Positions 48,121 to 59,250 of a stretch of 64,000 bases of DNA are shown here, piece after piece; the stretch's first letter is position 1; the number at the start of each line of letters is the position of its first letter. Below the pieces are notes generated by a model that worked only from the letters and a program-made list of their open reading frames with translations, had not been told where the DNA came from and made no database searches. Both the position numbers and the translations under genes were made by a program. The stretch is from Chamaecyparis obtusa (lineage: Eukaryota; Streptophyta; Pinopsida; Cupressales; Cupressaceae): assembly GCA_027943335.1 (NCBI GenBank), contig BSBK01003565.1, positions 129,001 to 193,000 of the forward strand, read 5' to 3'.

Positions 48121-48540
48121 AGTACTCAAGAGTTCATAAAGATATCATCTCATGATATCGAGAGCATTGGCCTGCAGAATATCAACTCTCAAGATATTCG
48201 GCAAGTGCTTAGAGTAATGGCCTACCAACATCAATTCTCATGATGTCCACCAAGTACTCAAGAGTTCATAAAGATATCATCTCATGATATCGAGCGCATT
48301 GGCCTGCAGAATATCAACTCTCAAGATATTCACCAAGTGCTTAGAGTAATGGCCTACCAACATCAATTCTCATGATGTCCAAGTACTCAAGAGTTCATAA
48401 AGATATCATCTCAAGATATCGAGAGCATTGGCCTGCAAAATATCAACTCTCATGATATTCACCTAGTGCTCAGAGTAATAGCCTGCAGAATATCAAGCCT
48501 CATGATATCCACCAAGTACTCAACAAATGTTCATAGGTAA
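48121..48540. repeat. 131-bp tandem array with GATATC palindromes
   Basis: Units starting agtactcaagagttcataa begin at 48121, 48253 and 48382 (spacings 132 and 129). Each carries gatatcatctcatgatatc, an imperfect palindrome, and two smaller related halves (aatatcaactctcaagatatt, catcaattctcatgatg), so the unit itself arose from a roughly 60-bp repeat. A two-copy repeat of ggattgcctccatcggcgat lies just before, at 47999 and 48041. Confidence 0.9.
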
Positions 48541-48583
48541 TGTGCACTTACCATAAGAACATTCACATCATCTATTATAAAAT

Positions 48584-48750
48584 GTTTCAGCCATCAAAAG
48601 ATGTCTATCACAATAGAAGATGCCATCTATTATGATCTGTTTCAGCCATCACAAGATGTCTATCACAATAGAAGATACCATCTATCATGATCCGTTTCAG
48701 CCATCACAAGATGTCTATCACAATAGAAGATCAAGTTATTGTAAGATCAT
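48584..48750. repeat. 55-bp tandem array
   Basis: Units beginning gtttcagccatcacaagatg start at 48584, 48639 and 48694, each with tctatcacaatagaagat. Confidence 0.92.
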
Positions 48751-49157
48751 CACCTTCCAATAACTTTTGCAAATACAAGTGATAATCATTTGGAAGTCGT
48801 CACTTCCTCATGATTTACACAGGAGGCAGGCCCATTAAAACATTCATGATTCATTAGTATAATAATCAATTATATCAAGTTTACCTTAGAAGTGTTTCAC
48901 CTTCAATAGTGAACTCCCTCTCAATCAATATGATCAAGATTGTCACAAGTTGACTGAACCATCTGCTCCCTCTGAAGCTCAAGTTTATCAACTTCTTGAC
49001 CTCTTTTGAAATGTCAGACTCCCTTTGCATCTAGTCTAAATCATCAATTCATTTTCAAGCATCAAGTTCTTTCTCCCTTGAATGCAATTATCTTGTGCTT
49101 CTGTCCTGAAGGTATGTCAGAGAGAGATTACAAATAGCGCACTAAACTATCTCGACC

Positions 49158-50495
49158 TGTGAAGAACCGAATTGGCTCTTCCTGAAGGTTTATTAATAAT
49201 TGTGGAAACAACAACAACTTTTTTTTAATAATATTAAGGCAAAGCAATTTCTGATGGCACATTCATCAAATTTAATTATCGAATTCAAACAATTAACATT
49301 TTGAATAAACATTCACTATTTGAAATCTTATTTTCAAACAAATTTATGTAAAAATCATATATCATTAAATTCCATGGCACCTGTATTCTGCAATTCTTCC
49401 CTTTCGCTGTCACGGTCTCCAATTTATGGCTGCCTCCCTATGAAATACAACACATGTCTGCTTCCAGCAGTACATTGACTGGCCCAGACTGAAAGCCGTC
49501 TCAAGGAAATGGCCAAACAGCCCTGCCAAGGTAACCACGTCACCCAAAACTGCTGTCACAAACCCCCACAAACTCACGTGCAATAATCTAGGTTGACACT
49601 GACAATTATACAGTGAATTCGCTGTCCCATATGACGCCTCCCACTATGTATGTAGTCGCAGCATAAAAGAATACATAGCCATTAATTAAATACGAAAATC
49701 CTCCTTTGTTTCAATACTTACGATTTATCAAGAAAGAGATATATCAGCCTCCAACTTGCTATTCCAGATTTCCGATATGATGAATTATCAAACTCAATTC
49801 CACAGCAAACTTCAACAATTTCCAAAACCTCAGCAAAAAACAAATTCAGAATCCATGAGAACACATCATTTGCCTGTAAAGTAAATTTCACATAAATCCA
49901 ATATACATTAGCACTGGATTTAATTCAGAATCAGCAGCTGCAAAATTCACCACCAATCTGTGATACTCAAATTGTCAGAAGAGGAATCAGTGCTCAAAAC
50001 CCTAGCTGGTTTCTCACAGCCAAGAGACTTTACAAATTTTATCAAATCAAAAATGAATGAATGAAAGTGCTTTTTCGAGTAGAATATATAGCTTTTTCGG
50101 AAAAAGCACAATTTCACTTTTTTCATTAAAAAGGCTTTTAAATGACCTCTTCACTTTATAACATTAAAGTTATAAAGTATTAAAGTTATTAAATTAAAAT
50201 AATTTAATTTAATAACGATAACTTTAAAAACCTGGAGATTCCCTGAGACTCAATCCTGAAACATTTGACGCTTCGTGCAGACACCCTACTAATCCAGGCC
50301 ATACCCAAAATACCACTTACTAAAAATAGTAAGTCGACCAAATTGACCCGAACAAAGAGCAGATATGATAAACTAAACCTCCAGAATGGAGTCCCAACAC
50401 TGGCTCCACAATCTAACCCCCTCTGAATGCCTGATTAGCTTGCGAGGGTCACCAAACCAAGCTAATCCCGAAGTTTGAAAATTGGGGACATTACA
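49158..50495 (-). repeat. 3' LTR of the nested element
   Basis: It lacks a block of about 130 bp near 50231 that the partner carries around 53375-53518, including one of the AGTAAG palindromes. Elsewhere it is nearly identical to the partner. Confidence 0.92.
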
Positions 50496-50512
50496 GTCCT
50501 CCCTTCCCAAGA
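50496..50512 (-). promoter_or_regulatory. polypurine tract of the nested element
   Basis: Minus strand TTGGGAAGGGAGGAC immediately before the 3' LTR. Confidence 0.85.
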
Positions 50513-50551
50513 CTACTTGTCCTCAAGCAATCAGGAAAAAACAAACAACCA

Positions 50552-52264
50552 TCACAAACCACCCGGATCCCAAGGATGGTCATGAATAATGTCGCGATCA
50601 ACCTCATACGCCTGTGAAGAAGCCAACATCATCAACAGTACCAACATTAGTAATTGAGAATCTGTACTCAACACCCGAACTGATGATGCTGCAACAGGAT
50701 CGCCATGTGGGAGAAACTCAACTGAGACTGACTCACACAGGAGTAACTCAACCAAGAGACTGGACTTACTCCCAGTCTTCGAACTAACCAAATCATCGTA
50801 CCAGTCATAAAAAGGAAGCGTTGAATAAGTGCGTGACTGATAGATATCCTGAACGTGAGGATCAAATGTAAAGCTATAAGCACTCCTCACCGTGTACACC
50901 CCTAAAAACTGATCAGCTAGGCCTGACTGGCCTCCTGTGTAATCTGCCTGATGAATAGGTGCACAAATCAGATCCCAATCATCATCATCATCATGATTGT
51001 ACAACTCTTGTAAGGGACCATCACCAAGCTCAAATAGTGGATTGTCATAAGTCATAACGACATCCACATCAAATAAGGGATTGTTCAGAAAGTGAACTGC
51101 TCCCATTTGCTGATTTGAGCTGAAAATCTGCGAACTGCAAGAGACATGATGTGAAATGTTCTCTACCTAAATGGACTCGTGTCTCTGAGAATCCTCACTA
51201 TCTACAATAAGTCCTTGTAAACTATGATCCTGGGACCTATCATCATCCAATATCCGATACAATATACCAGACTCGCTACAGCATGAATCAACCTCATACA
51301 TAACATCAGTAGTGTCCACATCATCGATGCCAATATTACCAACCTGTAAAACCTCTGATATCTCATGCCGCTGCCAACCGAACTCACTGCTGTCATAGAA
51401 ATCAGAATTAGAAGAACTCGCATTTAGCATGCAATCCTGAAAACTAACACTCACATCATGTGAGTCAAAACCCACAGTGATGTCCACAATATCCTCTACA
51501 CTAGCCCTGTCATCAACGTCATCAATAGGCTCAAACATAGGACCGCTGTCATAAAAATCAGAACCTATATTGTTGATAACTTCATTGCTACCAGTAGATG
51601 TAGGGCTGCCATCACTGGTGGCTATCATGGCCTCAGCATTCTCCTGATCACGAGCCCCTGTCTCATGGACATGATGAGACTCAAAGCAACTAGCCTCAAG
51701 TAAGTCTGTCATAGCCCTATCATCCCGATAAGAGCCTCTGGAATGCTCTCTCTTCTGTATCACGTACCTGTCAAAATTCAAATTCCTCTTAATTGCTTGT
51801 GGAAGAGCATTCCACTCTGCAAACTGTGCCACCATATCATCAATGAATGGTGTCGGCTCTGTCTCTTTACTAACTGCATCCAGCTCAGGCCTCAAAAAAG
51901 TAGGACAAAGAGGCCTATCATAAATACTTGTACAGTCAGCTCTATAATCACACCTATTATCTGCTCGTGACCTATGTGATCTAACTGAAACACTCCTCGC
52001 ACCTCTGTCTCTAGCATGATCTCCTGGTAATGCGATGCGTTGTAGAGTGTCTGAAAGTTGTTGCAATGCATTTGCAACATGATGTTGACCTTCTGCTAAA
52101 TTTCTAAAAGCATCTCTGGCTTCCCTGTCAACATCATTGCCAATATTATCTCTATGCCTGTTGCCTGCACGATCAACCTGTGGGCCCTGTTCATTTCCTT
52201 CTGGCGGGGGTGAAGCTCTACCCCTGTAGACATAATGCATGCCAGGCACAAACCTGTATGCCAT
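50552..52264 (-). pseudogene. unknown ORF of the nested element
   Basis: 571 codons in one frame from ATG at 52264 to the stop at 50552, with a single in-frame TAG at 51167-51169 (ESIxVENIS). The start MAYRFVPGMHYVYRGRASPP lies about 40 bases after the primer site. The first part is Arg-rich (GDHARDRGARSVSVRSHRSR) with a short helix (FRNLAEGQHHVANALQQL). The rest is highly acidic and Ser-rich, with repeated DFYDS phrases (NIGSDFYDSGPMFEP, SSNSDFYDSSEFGW) and PLFDVDVV / NPLFELGD. No zinc knuckle, protease or polymerase motif occurs. It might be a remnant of a gag-adjacent region or a novel protein; I do not recognise it. Only one stop in 571 codons suggests recent activity. Confidence 0.75.
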
Positions 52265-52302
52265 TGCTAAATCCTCATACCCTCCAGGCTGGCAAGATCA
52301 AA

Positions 52303-52314
52303 GCTCTGATACCA
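52303..52314 (-). promoter_or_regulatory. primer binding site of the nested element
   Basis: Minus strand TGGTATCAGAGC, one base (G) after the LTR end. Confidence 0.9.
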
Positions 52315-52315
52315 C

Positions 52316-53783
52316 TGTGAAGAACCGAATTGGCTCTTCCTGAAGGTTTATTAATAATTGTGGAAACAACTACAACTTTTTTTTAATAATATTTAGGCAA
52401 AGCAATTTCTGATGGCACATTCATCAAATTTAATTATCGAATTCTAACAATTAACATTTTGAATAAACATTCACTATTTGAAATCTTATTTTCAAACAAA
52501 TTTATGTAAAAATCATATATCATTAAATTCCATGGCACCTATATTCCGCAATTCTTCCCTTTCGCTGTCACGGTCTCCAATTTATGGCTGCCTCCCTATG
52601 AAATACAACACATGTCTGCTTCCAGCAGTACATTGACTGGCCCAGACTGAAAGCCGTCTCAAGGAAATGGCCAAACAGCCCTGCCAAGGTAACCACGTCA
52701 CCCAAAACTGCTGTCACAAACCCCCACAAACTCACGTGCAATAATCTGGGTTGACGCTGACAGTTATACAATGAATTCGCTGTCCCATATGACACCTCCC
52801 ACTATGTATGTAGCCGCAGCATGAAAGAATACATAGCCATTAATTAAATACGAAAATCCTCATTTGTTTCAATACTTACGATTTATCAAGAAAGAGATAT
52901 ATCAGCCTCCAACTTGCTATTCCAGATTTCCGATATGATGAATTATAAAACTCAATTCCACAGCAAACTTCAACAATTTCCAAAACCTCAGCAAAAAACA
53001 AATTCAGAATCCATGAGAACACATCATTTGCCTATAAAGTAAATTTCACATAAATCCAATATACATCAGCACTGGATTTAATTCAGAATCAGCAGCTGCA
53101 AAATTCACCACCAATCTGTGATGTCTCAAATTGCCAGAAGAGGAATCAGTCCTCAAAACCCTAGCCGGTTTCTCACAGCCAAGAGACTTTATAAATTTTA
53201 TCAAATCAAAAATGAATGAATGAAAGTGCTTTTTCGAGTAGAATATATAGCTTTTTCGGAAAAAGCACAATTTCACTTTTTTCATTAAAAAGGCTTTTAA
53301 ATGACCTCTTCACTTTATAACATTAAAGTTATTAAATTAAAATAATTTAATTTAATAACGATAACTTTAAAAACCAAAAGCCTCTGAATTCTGCTGATTG
53401 AAACAAACTCATTTCTGACACCAAAGCCTCAAACACCAACTGCCCTACCGGAAATAACTCACTACCAAAAATAACCAACTACTAAAAATAGACTTACTAT
53501 AAATAGTAAGTCTCTCAAACTGGAGATTCCCTGAGACTCAATCCTGAAACATTTGACACTTCGTGCAAACACCCTGCTAATCCAGGCCATACCCAAAATA
53601 CCACTTACTAAAAATAGTAAATCGACCAAATTGATCCGAACGAAGAGCAAATATGATAAAATAAACCTCCAGAATGGAGTCCCAACACTGGCTCCACAAT
53701 CTGACCCCCTCTGAACGCCTGATTAGCTTGCAAGGGTCGCCAAACCAAGCTAATCCCGAAGTCTGAAAATTGGGGACATTACA
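52316..53783 (-). repeat. 5' LTR of the nested element
   Basis: 1,468 bp. It contains gacttactataaatagtaagtc (53491-53512) and a second, imperfect site near 53602-53626. Related to 20976-22150 in the opposite orientation. Confidence 0.92.
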
Positions 53784-54333
53784 TGATCGAAGATACCAAT
53801 GATAGAAGCATACAAGATTTTGCTAGCCAATAGTATAGAATGAATTACAAACTTAAAAAATATGTATATTAATAAAACATGAAATACTTATCTTTTATAA
53901 ATTTCAAGTATTTCATTCTGCAAGGTGAGCCCATATAGAAAATACCATGCAAATTCACAAAATGATGTCGCCGTTCTTGAACATTACCATAATTCTTCAC
54001 ATGACCTGTCTTGAATATCCAAAGGTTCTATATACTATGACAACCTTCAATATGATCGGACCTCCCTTCAAGCGGTTAGGCTTTTAAAGAAGGAACCTCG
54101 CTCTTTTACAGATTTTGCATAGACTGGTACATAGTCGGTCATAACTTTTGAACCTGACATTTTCTCTCCAATCGCTCCAGTGAGATTCTTCTAAATTTGT
54201 TTACACCAAAATATCCAAAATTCAGCAAAATCCAACGGTGAATTTGTGAGATATGGTCCTCATACTAAGACTGTATTTTCTGAGACAATCACACATTCAC
54301 CATCAACAAACTACTCTCTTACATTTGCAACTT

Positions 54334-54346
54334 GGCTCTGATACCA
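54334..54346 (-). promoter_or_regulatory. primer binding site of the 47.5-54.7-kb element
   Basis: Minus strand TGGTATCAGAGCC directly touching the 5' LTR end (TTAACA). Confidence 0.9.
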
Positions 54347-54538
54347 TGTTAAGATTTTAGGATCATTGCAAATGCAACAGAACTGCTATAATTGTATGTG
54401 TCTTCCAAATGCATCGATCTCTTTGTATTTATACATGACAAGGACAAGAAGAGACATGTCCCATGAAGGGACATGTCTATTCATTAATTTATTTTATCAA
54501 TTTAATTATTTAGTTATTATGAAAATAATTATAATCTA

Positions 54539-54585
<47 letters not shown>

Positions 54586-54688
54586 ATTATTATATATATT
54601 GATATATATGTATATATATAATAAATCATTTCTCATAATAATCATATAGTCATTATTATTTATCTGACCGATGCTACAAACATCAACA
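54347..54688 (-). repeat. 5' LTR of the 47.5-54.7-kb element
   Basis: Partner of 47524-47865, with a longer AT run (about 54543-54582). Confidence 0.92.
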
Positions 54689-54922
54689 TATAGATATGAA
54701 TAACGACCATACCGTCTCTATAATTAAAGGAAATCAAGATTTCAATTCATTATGTATTATTCGGCTACAAACCGAAAAGATCTATCAACCATATAAGAAG
54801 TTGTATATAGATATGAGTAACAACCATACTGTCTTTACAATTAAAGGAAATCATGATTTCAATTCATTATGTATTATTCGGCTACAGACCGAAAAGATCT
54901 ATCAATCATATAAGAAGTTGAA
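54689..54922 (+). repeat. 117-bp tandem duplication
   Basis: tatagatatgaataacgacc at 54689 and tatagatatgagtaacaacc at 54806 start two 117-bp copies with few differences. The period is a multiple of three, so the plus strand stays open over both (IKGNQDFNSLCIIRLQTEKI repeated), but nothing supports translation. The LTR element inserted exactly at the start of the first unit. Confidence 0.9.
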
Positions 54923-56437
54923 TCTAAGCTTGATAATCTTTATCATTTCTAATATATATGTATAAAGACGAATTTGAATAAATATGTGTGTGTGTGTGTG
55001 CATATATATTGTTGATTCATAAAATGATAATATTTAAAGAGTCTTCGAACGGGACTTATGATTGGTTTTAAATTAAGAATTCCTCCTTCCATATCATGAC
55101 ATCCTCTCTTACATGGGCAGCAGGAAATATTCGACTTCTTTTAAATTCTTGGGTGGCGACTTATAATGGTGTTTTTTCATAATGAATGTTTTCTTCAAGA
55201 TCTCAGGGAAAAGAACCTACTGATTCTTTTTGACGACTTTCTTCTATTGCAATGGGTGTATCTTTTGGTGGGGATCTCTTCAAACAAAAACCACTATGCT
55301 CCATCAGGGGAGGTGGTGTGCATGAATTCAGTAACGGGGAGGAATCGAATCATGTAGGAAATTGGGACTGAATTCAATAAAAAAAAATGACAATGAACTT
55401 TTGGGGGACAGAGTGTAATCTTTTGGGACATCACCTCCATTCTAGCCTCACAAAGTCTCAGCTTGGTTATGGAGTTCATCTCAGCTCGTCAAGAATTTGT
55501 AATCCTTTCATGTGAATCAGGCAAGCGTATCCTCTTCGTAAATTATGCCCATGAGGAGATATTATATCATGTATGTTGTTGAATTTATTTCTTATCATTC
55601 ACGTTATCATTCAATCCAATGAACTAGTCTATGTTATCATTATTGGGCATGTTGTTGAATCCAATTTCTTGCATCCCATTTCAGCTTTTGATCATGATGA
55701 CTATGATGACTAAGCTATATGTCATGCTTTTAGAATATCATTACCCCTGATCACAAGACTTATACTAGCGCATTTTGGGATTCATATTACTGTATACTCC
55801 AAACAACCTTGTCATTATCGAACATATAGTATGATCATTCATGCAATGCGTACAAACTATCATTATCACTTTTGAGAAATCTAATCTCAGGGCACAAGAG
55901 TTAAGCATTTTGTTCTTATTGAAAATTCTCACAATCAATTTATCCTTATCAAACATTGAAAGAAAACCTCCTTTGTGTTTTTTTTATATTAAAAGAAATT
56001 ATAAGATTAAGTCTCATAGAATATCATCAACGGGAACCAAGTTCTAATATCTTTACTATTACTTGCTTTGAAGATTCCAGGACATTTTGAGTGTTGGAAG
56101 CGGCAAGGCATCAATGACCATTAACGGCATGTATATGAATGAAAAGATTTCTAAGTTAGTCGAATCCTTGAATAGAATAAAACCAAGGAATAAACTCCTC
56201 TACCGATTTACAGGATTAAACCTTAACTTGAGAACTGTTTAATGGGAATTTGCATATCATTGATATCATCCATAGTTGTATTCCAATAAGTTGCATTCAG
56301 ATATGAAACAATCTACAATCATTCACATAGTAATTCAACTTAGTGTTCAAAACATCTTGACCTTTAATGACCTAGTACACCTTAAAAGGATGCTACAATA
56401 TGTGAGGTGGCACTCAGTTTATATATATATATATAAA
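54923..56437. other. no recognisable gene
   Basis: It includes a TG dinucleotide run near 54986-55001. The remainder is AT-rich and without supported frames or repeats. Confidence 0.35.
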
Positions 56438-57437
56438 CAAGAATCACCAAAAAATTGCCTGAATCGCCGGTTTAGCGATTCTATTCAGGCCTGCCGATTT
56501 TTTAGCAATGAATCGCCTGAATCGCTGATTCACTGATTCATTGAGAAAATCGCCAGAATCACCTGAAAAAATGGCCAAAAATTGGCCTTGTGGGTAGCGA
56601 AAAAGTCAACTCAAATTTTTTAAAAAACACATCTTTTTTTAATGTTGTTTTTTGTCTTTCTGATCATTGTAGAGGAGATTGATCCAAGGGGCGGGAGGAT
56701 TTAAACAAATATAACATTTAAGTATAAGTCTGATTTATTTAATTTCTTATACTTTAAGTTATATTTGTATAAATACTTTCAGGATGTTTGAGATAGATTC
56801 CAGCTTCACAGGAGTTAAGATGCAGATTCTAGATTTTGGGGGTTTTCAAAAAATTCCAGACTTAGCCAAATTTCAGGATTCAGCAAGCCTTCAGCAGGGT
56901 TACCTCCCACAATCTGTCATGGCTTTCTAAGATCAAATTGAGGCTGGCAAAAGGATTCTCAAAGGGTTTTAACTCATTTTATCAAAAATCACTTGGTTTC
57001 AATCCCATCTCTATGACAATCTTAGCTTAGATCTCGCCAAAATCCCAGACAGACATGACTTCTCAACAGACAGACTTGAAAACAACAACCAACAAAGGCT
57101 ACCTAAGACATAGTTATGATTTGATGTCTTATGGATCTTCATCTTACATACATTCTATGATTTGACTCATTATGATCCTATGATTTCTATTTACTTCAGC
57201 TACAATTTACATTTTACGTGTAACGTATGTGATGGATTTATCATTTATGTTCCTTGTTTATGTATGTTAGTTTCTATTTGATGATGTTATAGTGTGTTTA
57301 AGTTATATTCAATAAAGGGTGCATGAAATAAGTTTTAAATTGTTAAAATCTCTAAATTTCAAGGGTTTTTTAAATTTGCTGATTCATGGCCAATTCGTGA
57401 TTCGATTCGCCCTTGCCGATTCTGATTCTCGTTACTT
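56438..57437. mobile_element. putative hAT-type MITE
   Basis: About 1 kb bounded by inverted sequences: left CAAGAATCACC ... CTGAATCGCCGG, right inverse ACGAGAATCAG ... GGGCGAATCGAATC. Many copies of gaatcgcc / gattcactgattc cluster within 150 bp of the left end and 60 bp of the right, like the subterminal motif clusters of hAT elements (compare the inner hAT at 29.8 kb, which begins CAAGGATGG). The interior has no frame. No clear 8-bp duplication could be read because microsatellites flank both sides. Confidence 0.5.
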
Positions 57438-59250
57438 TGATATATGTGTGTGTGTGTGTGTGTGTGTCAGTTATAATCTGAATACAGGTATGAACATGCA
57501 TGTTTGTATGAATCTGCATACCAGTATGAGTTTGCATGTTAGTTACGAATCCATATTCCTATTGTAAGTTTGTATATTGGTTAAGAATCTGTATATTAGA
57601 TATGAAATGCTTATCAGTTTTGAATCCAAATTGGTGTCTGACTTGTCATTATTATTGCATGGTGGTCGATAACACCCTAACCTTCTATCATTGAACTTAA
57701 TCTATACTTGCACCAAGAGTTGCCTCATAAGTAGTTGCCTCGTACATTAGAAGTGTTTATTTATTTACTTAATCTAATATGATAAACTTGATAGTTCAAT
57801 AGTACTGAAAATCTCTTTAATGCTGAATGGGCTAATTTGGATCATCATCAAAATATAACAGCATGTCATCAGCCAATACGTGAACTCATCTTCTTGGAAG
57901 GTAATGGTTCAAACCTGATCAACTAGGTCATAAAGCAAGATATAAAAATGTAACAGGATTTTGATAAGGGATTCCCAATCTATACTAGGAAGGGAAAATA
58001 GGAAAGACTTATTTTGTCAATCATACTTCAATGTTATAAAAATGGTAACTATTGGGAAGGTACTCCCTGTAACCTAGTCATTAACCATGGAAACCATAAA
58101 GGTCCTGCTTACGCCAATATGTACTGATCTTAGGTCAATGGACCAATAATGTCAAAAATGGATGGTGAATCTTGGATGGGTCACGAAGACCTTAATGAGT
58201 CTAAAAGGACTCAACATACGAGTTTGATGGTGACAATGACAACACAAAGTACAGTGCTTGCACCTATAAAACCTTGGCCAAGGTGGTACCATGCTACAAG
58301 TAGTAACTGTCAGTCACTAGAATCCGTAGGGCAATGTCTAGCTAGGAAGGTCACTCTGATAGGCAAAGATGTCTATAGGTTGACTGTCTATGACAGTTGT
58401 GAGTTTTTCACCAAGTCTTGAATGGCATCAAAATTGAATCTCGTGTCAACATCCCCTCGGAAGGGCCAAGCCACTTTCACAAGGAAGTTGTGCGAGAGAC
58501 CATTTCAGCCTAAATCGCAAGATCAATGGTTGGGTGGTAAAAACCCCTGATGATACTCGTTTCCCCCTAAAGATACCAGGAGCTCAAAGTAAAGACAATC
58601 AAGATTGAACCATCAAGCTTATCACGTTCTATGGTTTATGCTCTGACAGTTATTTCAGTTAATGATTTCCTTTATTCTATAACTAAGAAATGAAACACTA
58701 TTAATTTCCTTTTTATGTGAAATCAGTTATTGAATTCTTTCTTTCGACATTACAGAAATGGAAATTGTTAGTTAAACTCTCATTTGAAGTTAGTTATTCT
58801 AGTGATATTATATCTTTCTTTTAGATAGATAATGAACTTTACAGTTATTCATCTTCACGTGAAAAGGGAAGCAGCTATTATGTTATAAAGATTTAAAATT
58901 GAAATTTTTATTTCTCATGAATTGTTCAATATTTCATATTATTATCTGGTAGTTAGATTTGACATGTTACAAACAAGGTTTTCAAAAGCTTGTCGATGCC
59001 TGACAACCAACGCATAACTCACTCTGCAGTTCAAGTATTTGACACTTTTTAGAAGCAAAAAGAAAGAAGCAAAGGAGAGATAAGTGAAGCAAAAAATAAA
59101 AGAGGTTTTGAAACCTCTATCGAACTCTGACAAGGTTTCAAAAACCTAGCAAAAGTTTGTTTCTTTGTTCCAAAAGGTAATTTTTGAAAAGTTGGCACTA
59201 AGGGCAGCCACCTACCCAAAATTGAAAGTTCTCAGAGCCAAGGAGATCAA
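57438..59250. other. no recognisable gene
   Basis: A TG run (57445-57467) opens the stretch, followed by repeated catgcatgtt / gtatgaatctgcat text to 57600. The region 57830-58500 is more complex and could be old transposon code, but no frame is continuous. Confidence 0.35.

Larger units (their letters stand above)
49158..53783 (-). mobile_element. nested long-LTR element with a 570-codon unknown ORF
   Basis: LTRs 49158-50495 (1,338 bp) and 52316-53783 (1,468 bp) begin TGTAATGTCC and end TTCTTCACA on the minus strand. Primer site TGGTATCAGAGC is at 52303-52314, one base from the LTR. Purine tract GGGAAGGGAGG adjoins the 3' LTR. Target duplications read CGACC and TGATC, each one change from CGATC, so they are plausible but not perfect. 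The interior is only 1.8 kb and codes for one ORF without pol. LTR lengths differ by one block of about 130 bp present only in the right copy. Confidence 0.88.
47524..54688 (-). mobile_element. non-coding LTR element (TRIM/LARD-like) holding a nested element
   Basis: LTRs 47524-47865 and 54347-54688 (both 342 bp, very similar) begin TGTTGATG and end CTTAACA on the minus strand, flanked by TATAG. Primer site TGGTATCAGAGCC is at 54334-54346 and a purine tract (CTAAGAGGGAG) at 47866 on. Interior sequence outside the nested element (47866-49157 and 53784-54346) has no gag or pol motif but does hold two tandem arrays. Without the nested insert it is about 2.5 kb. It must be mobilised by another Copia element. 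Confidence 0.92.

Noticed and set aside
47999..48750. Regular repeats resembling a CRISPR array
   Set aside because: Units are contiguous tandem copies of 55 and about 131 bp without unique spacers, inside a plant LTR element.
54696..54965. Plus-strand frame with a repeated 39-residue unit
   Set aside because: The period of 117 bp happens to be divisible by three; the sequence is AT-rich and lies in non-coding flank.
57830..57960. Minus-strand ADDMLLYFDDD, resembling a LINE RT active site
   Set aside because: The frame is closed on both sides, and none of the neighbouring RT motifs could be found; short matches like this arise by chance.
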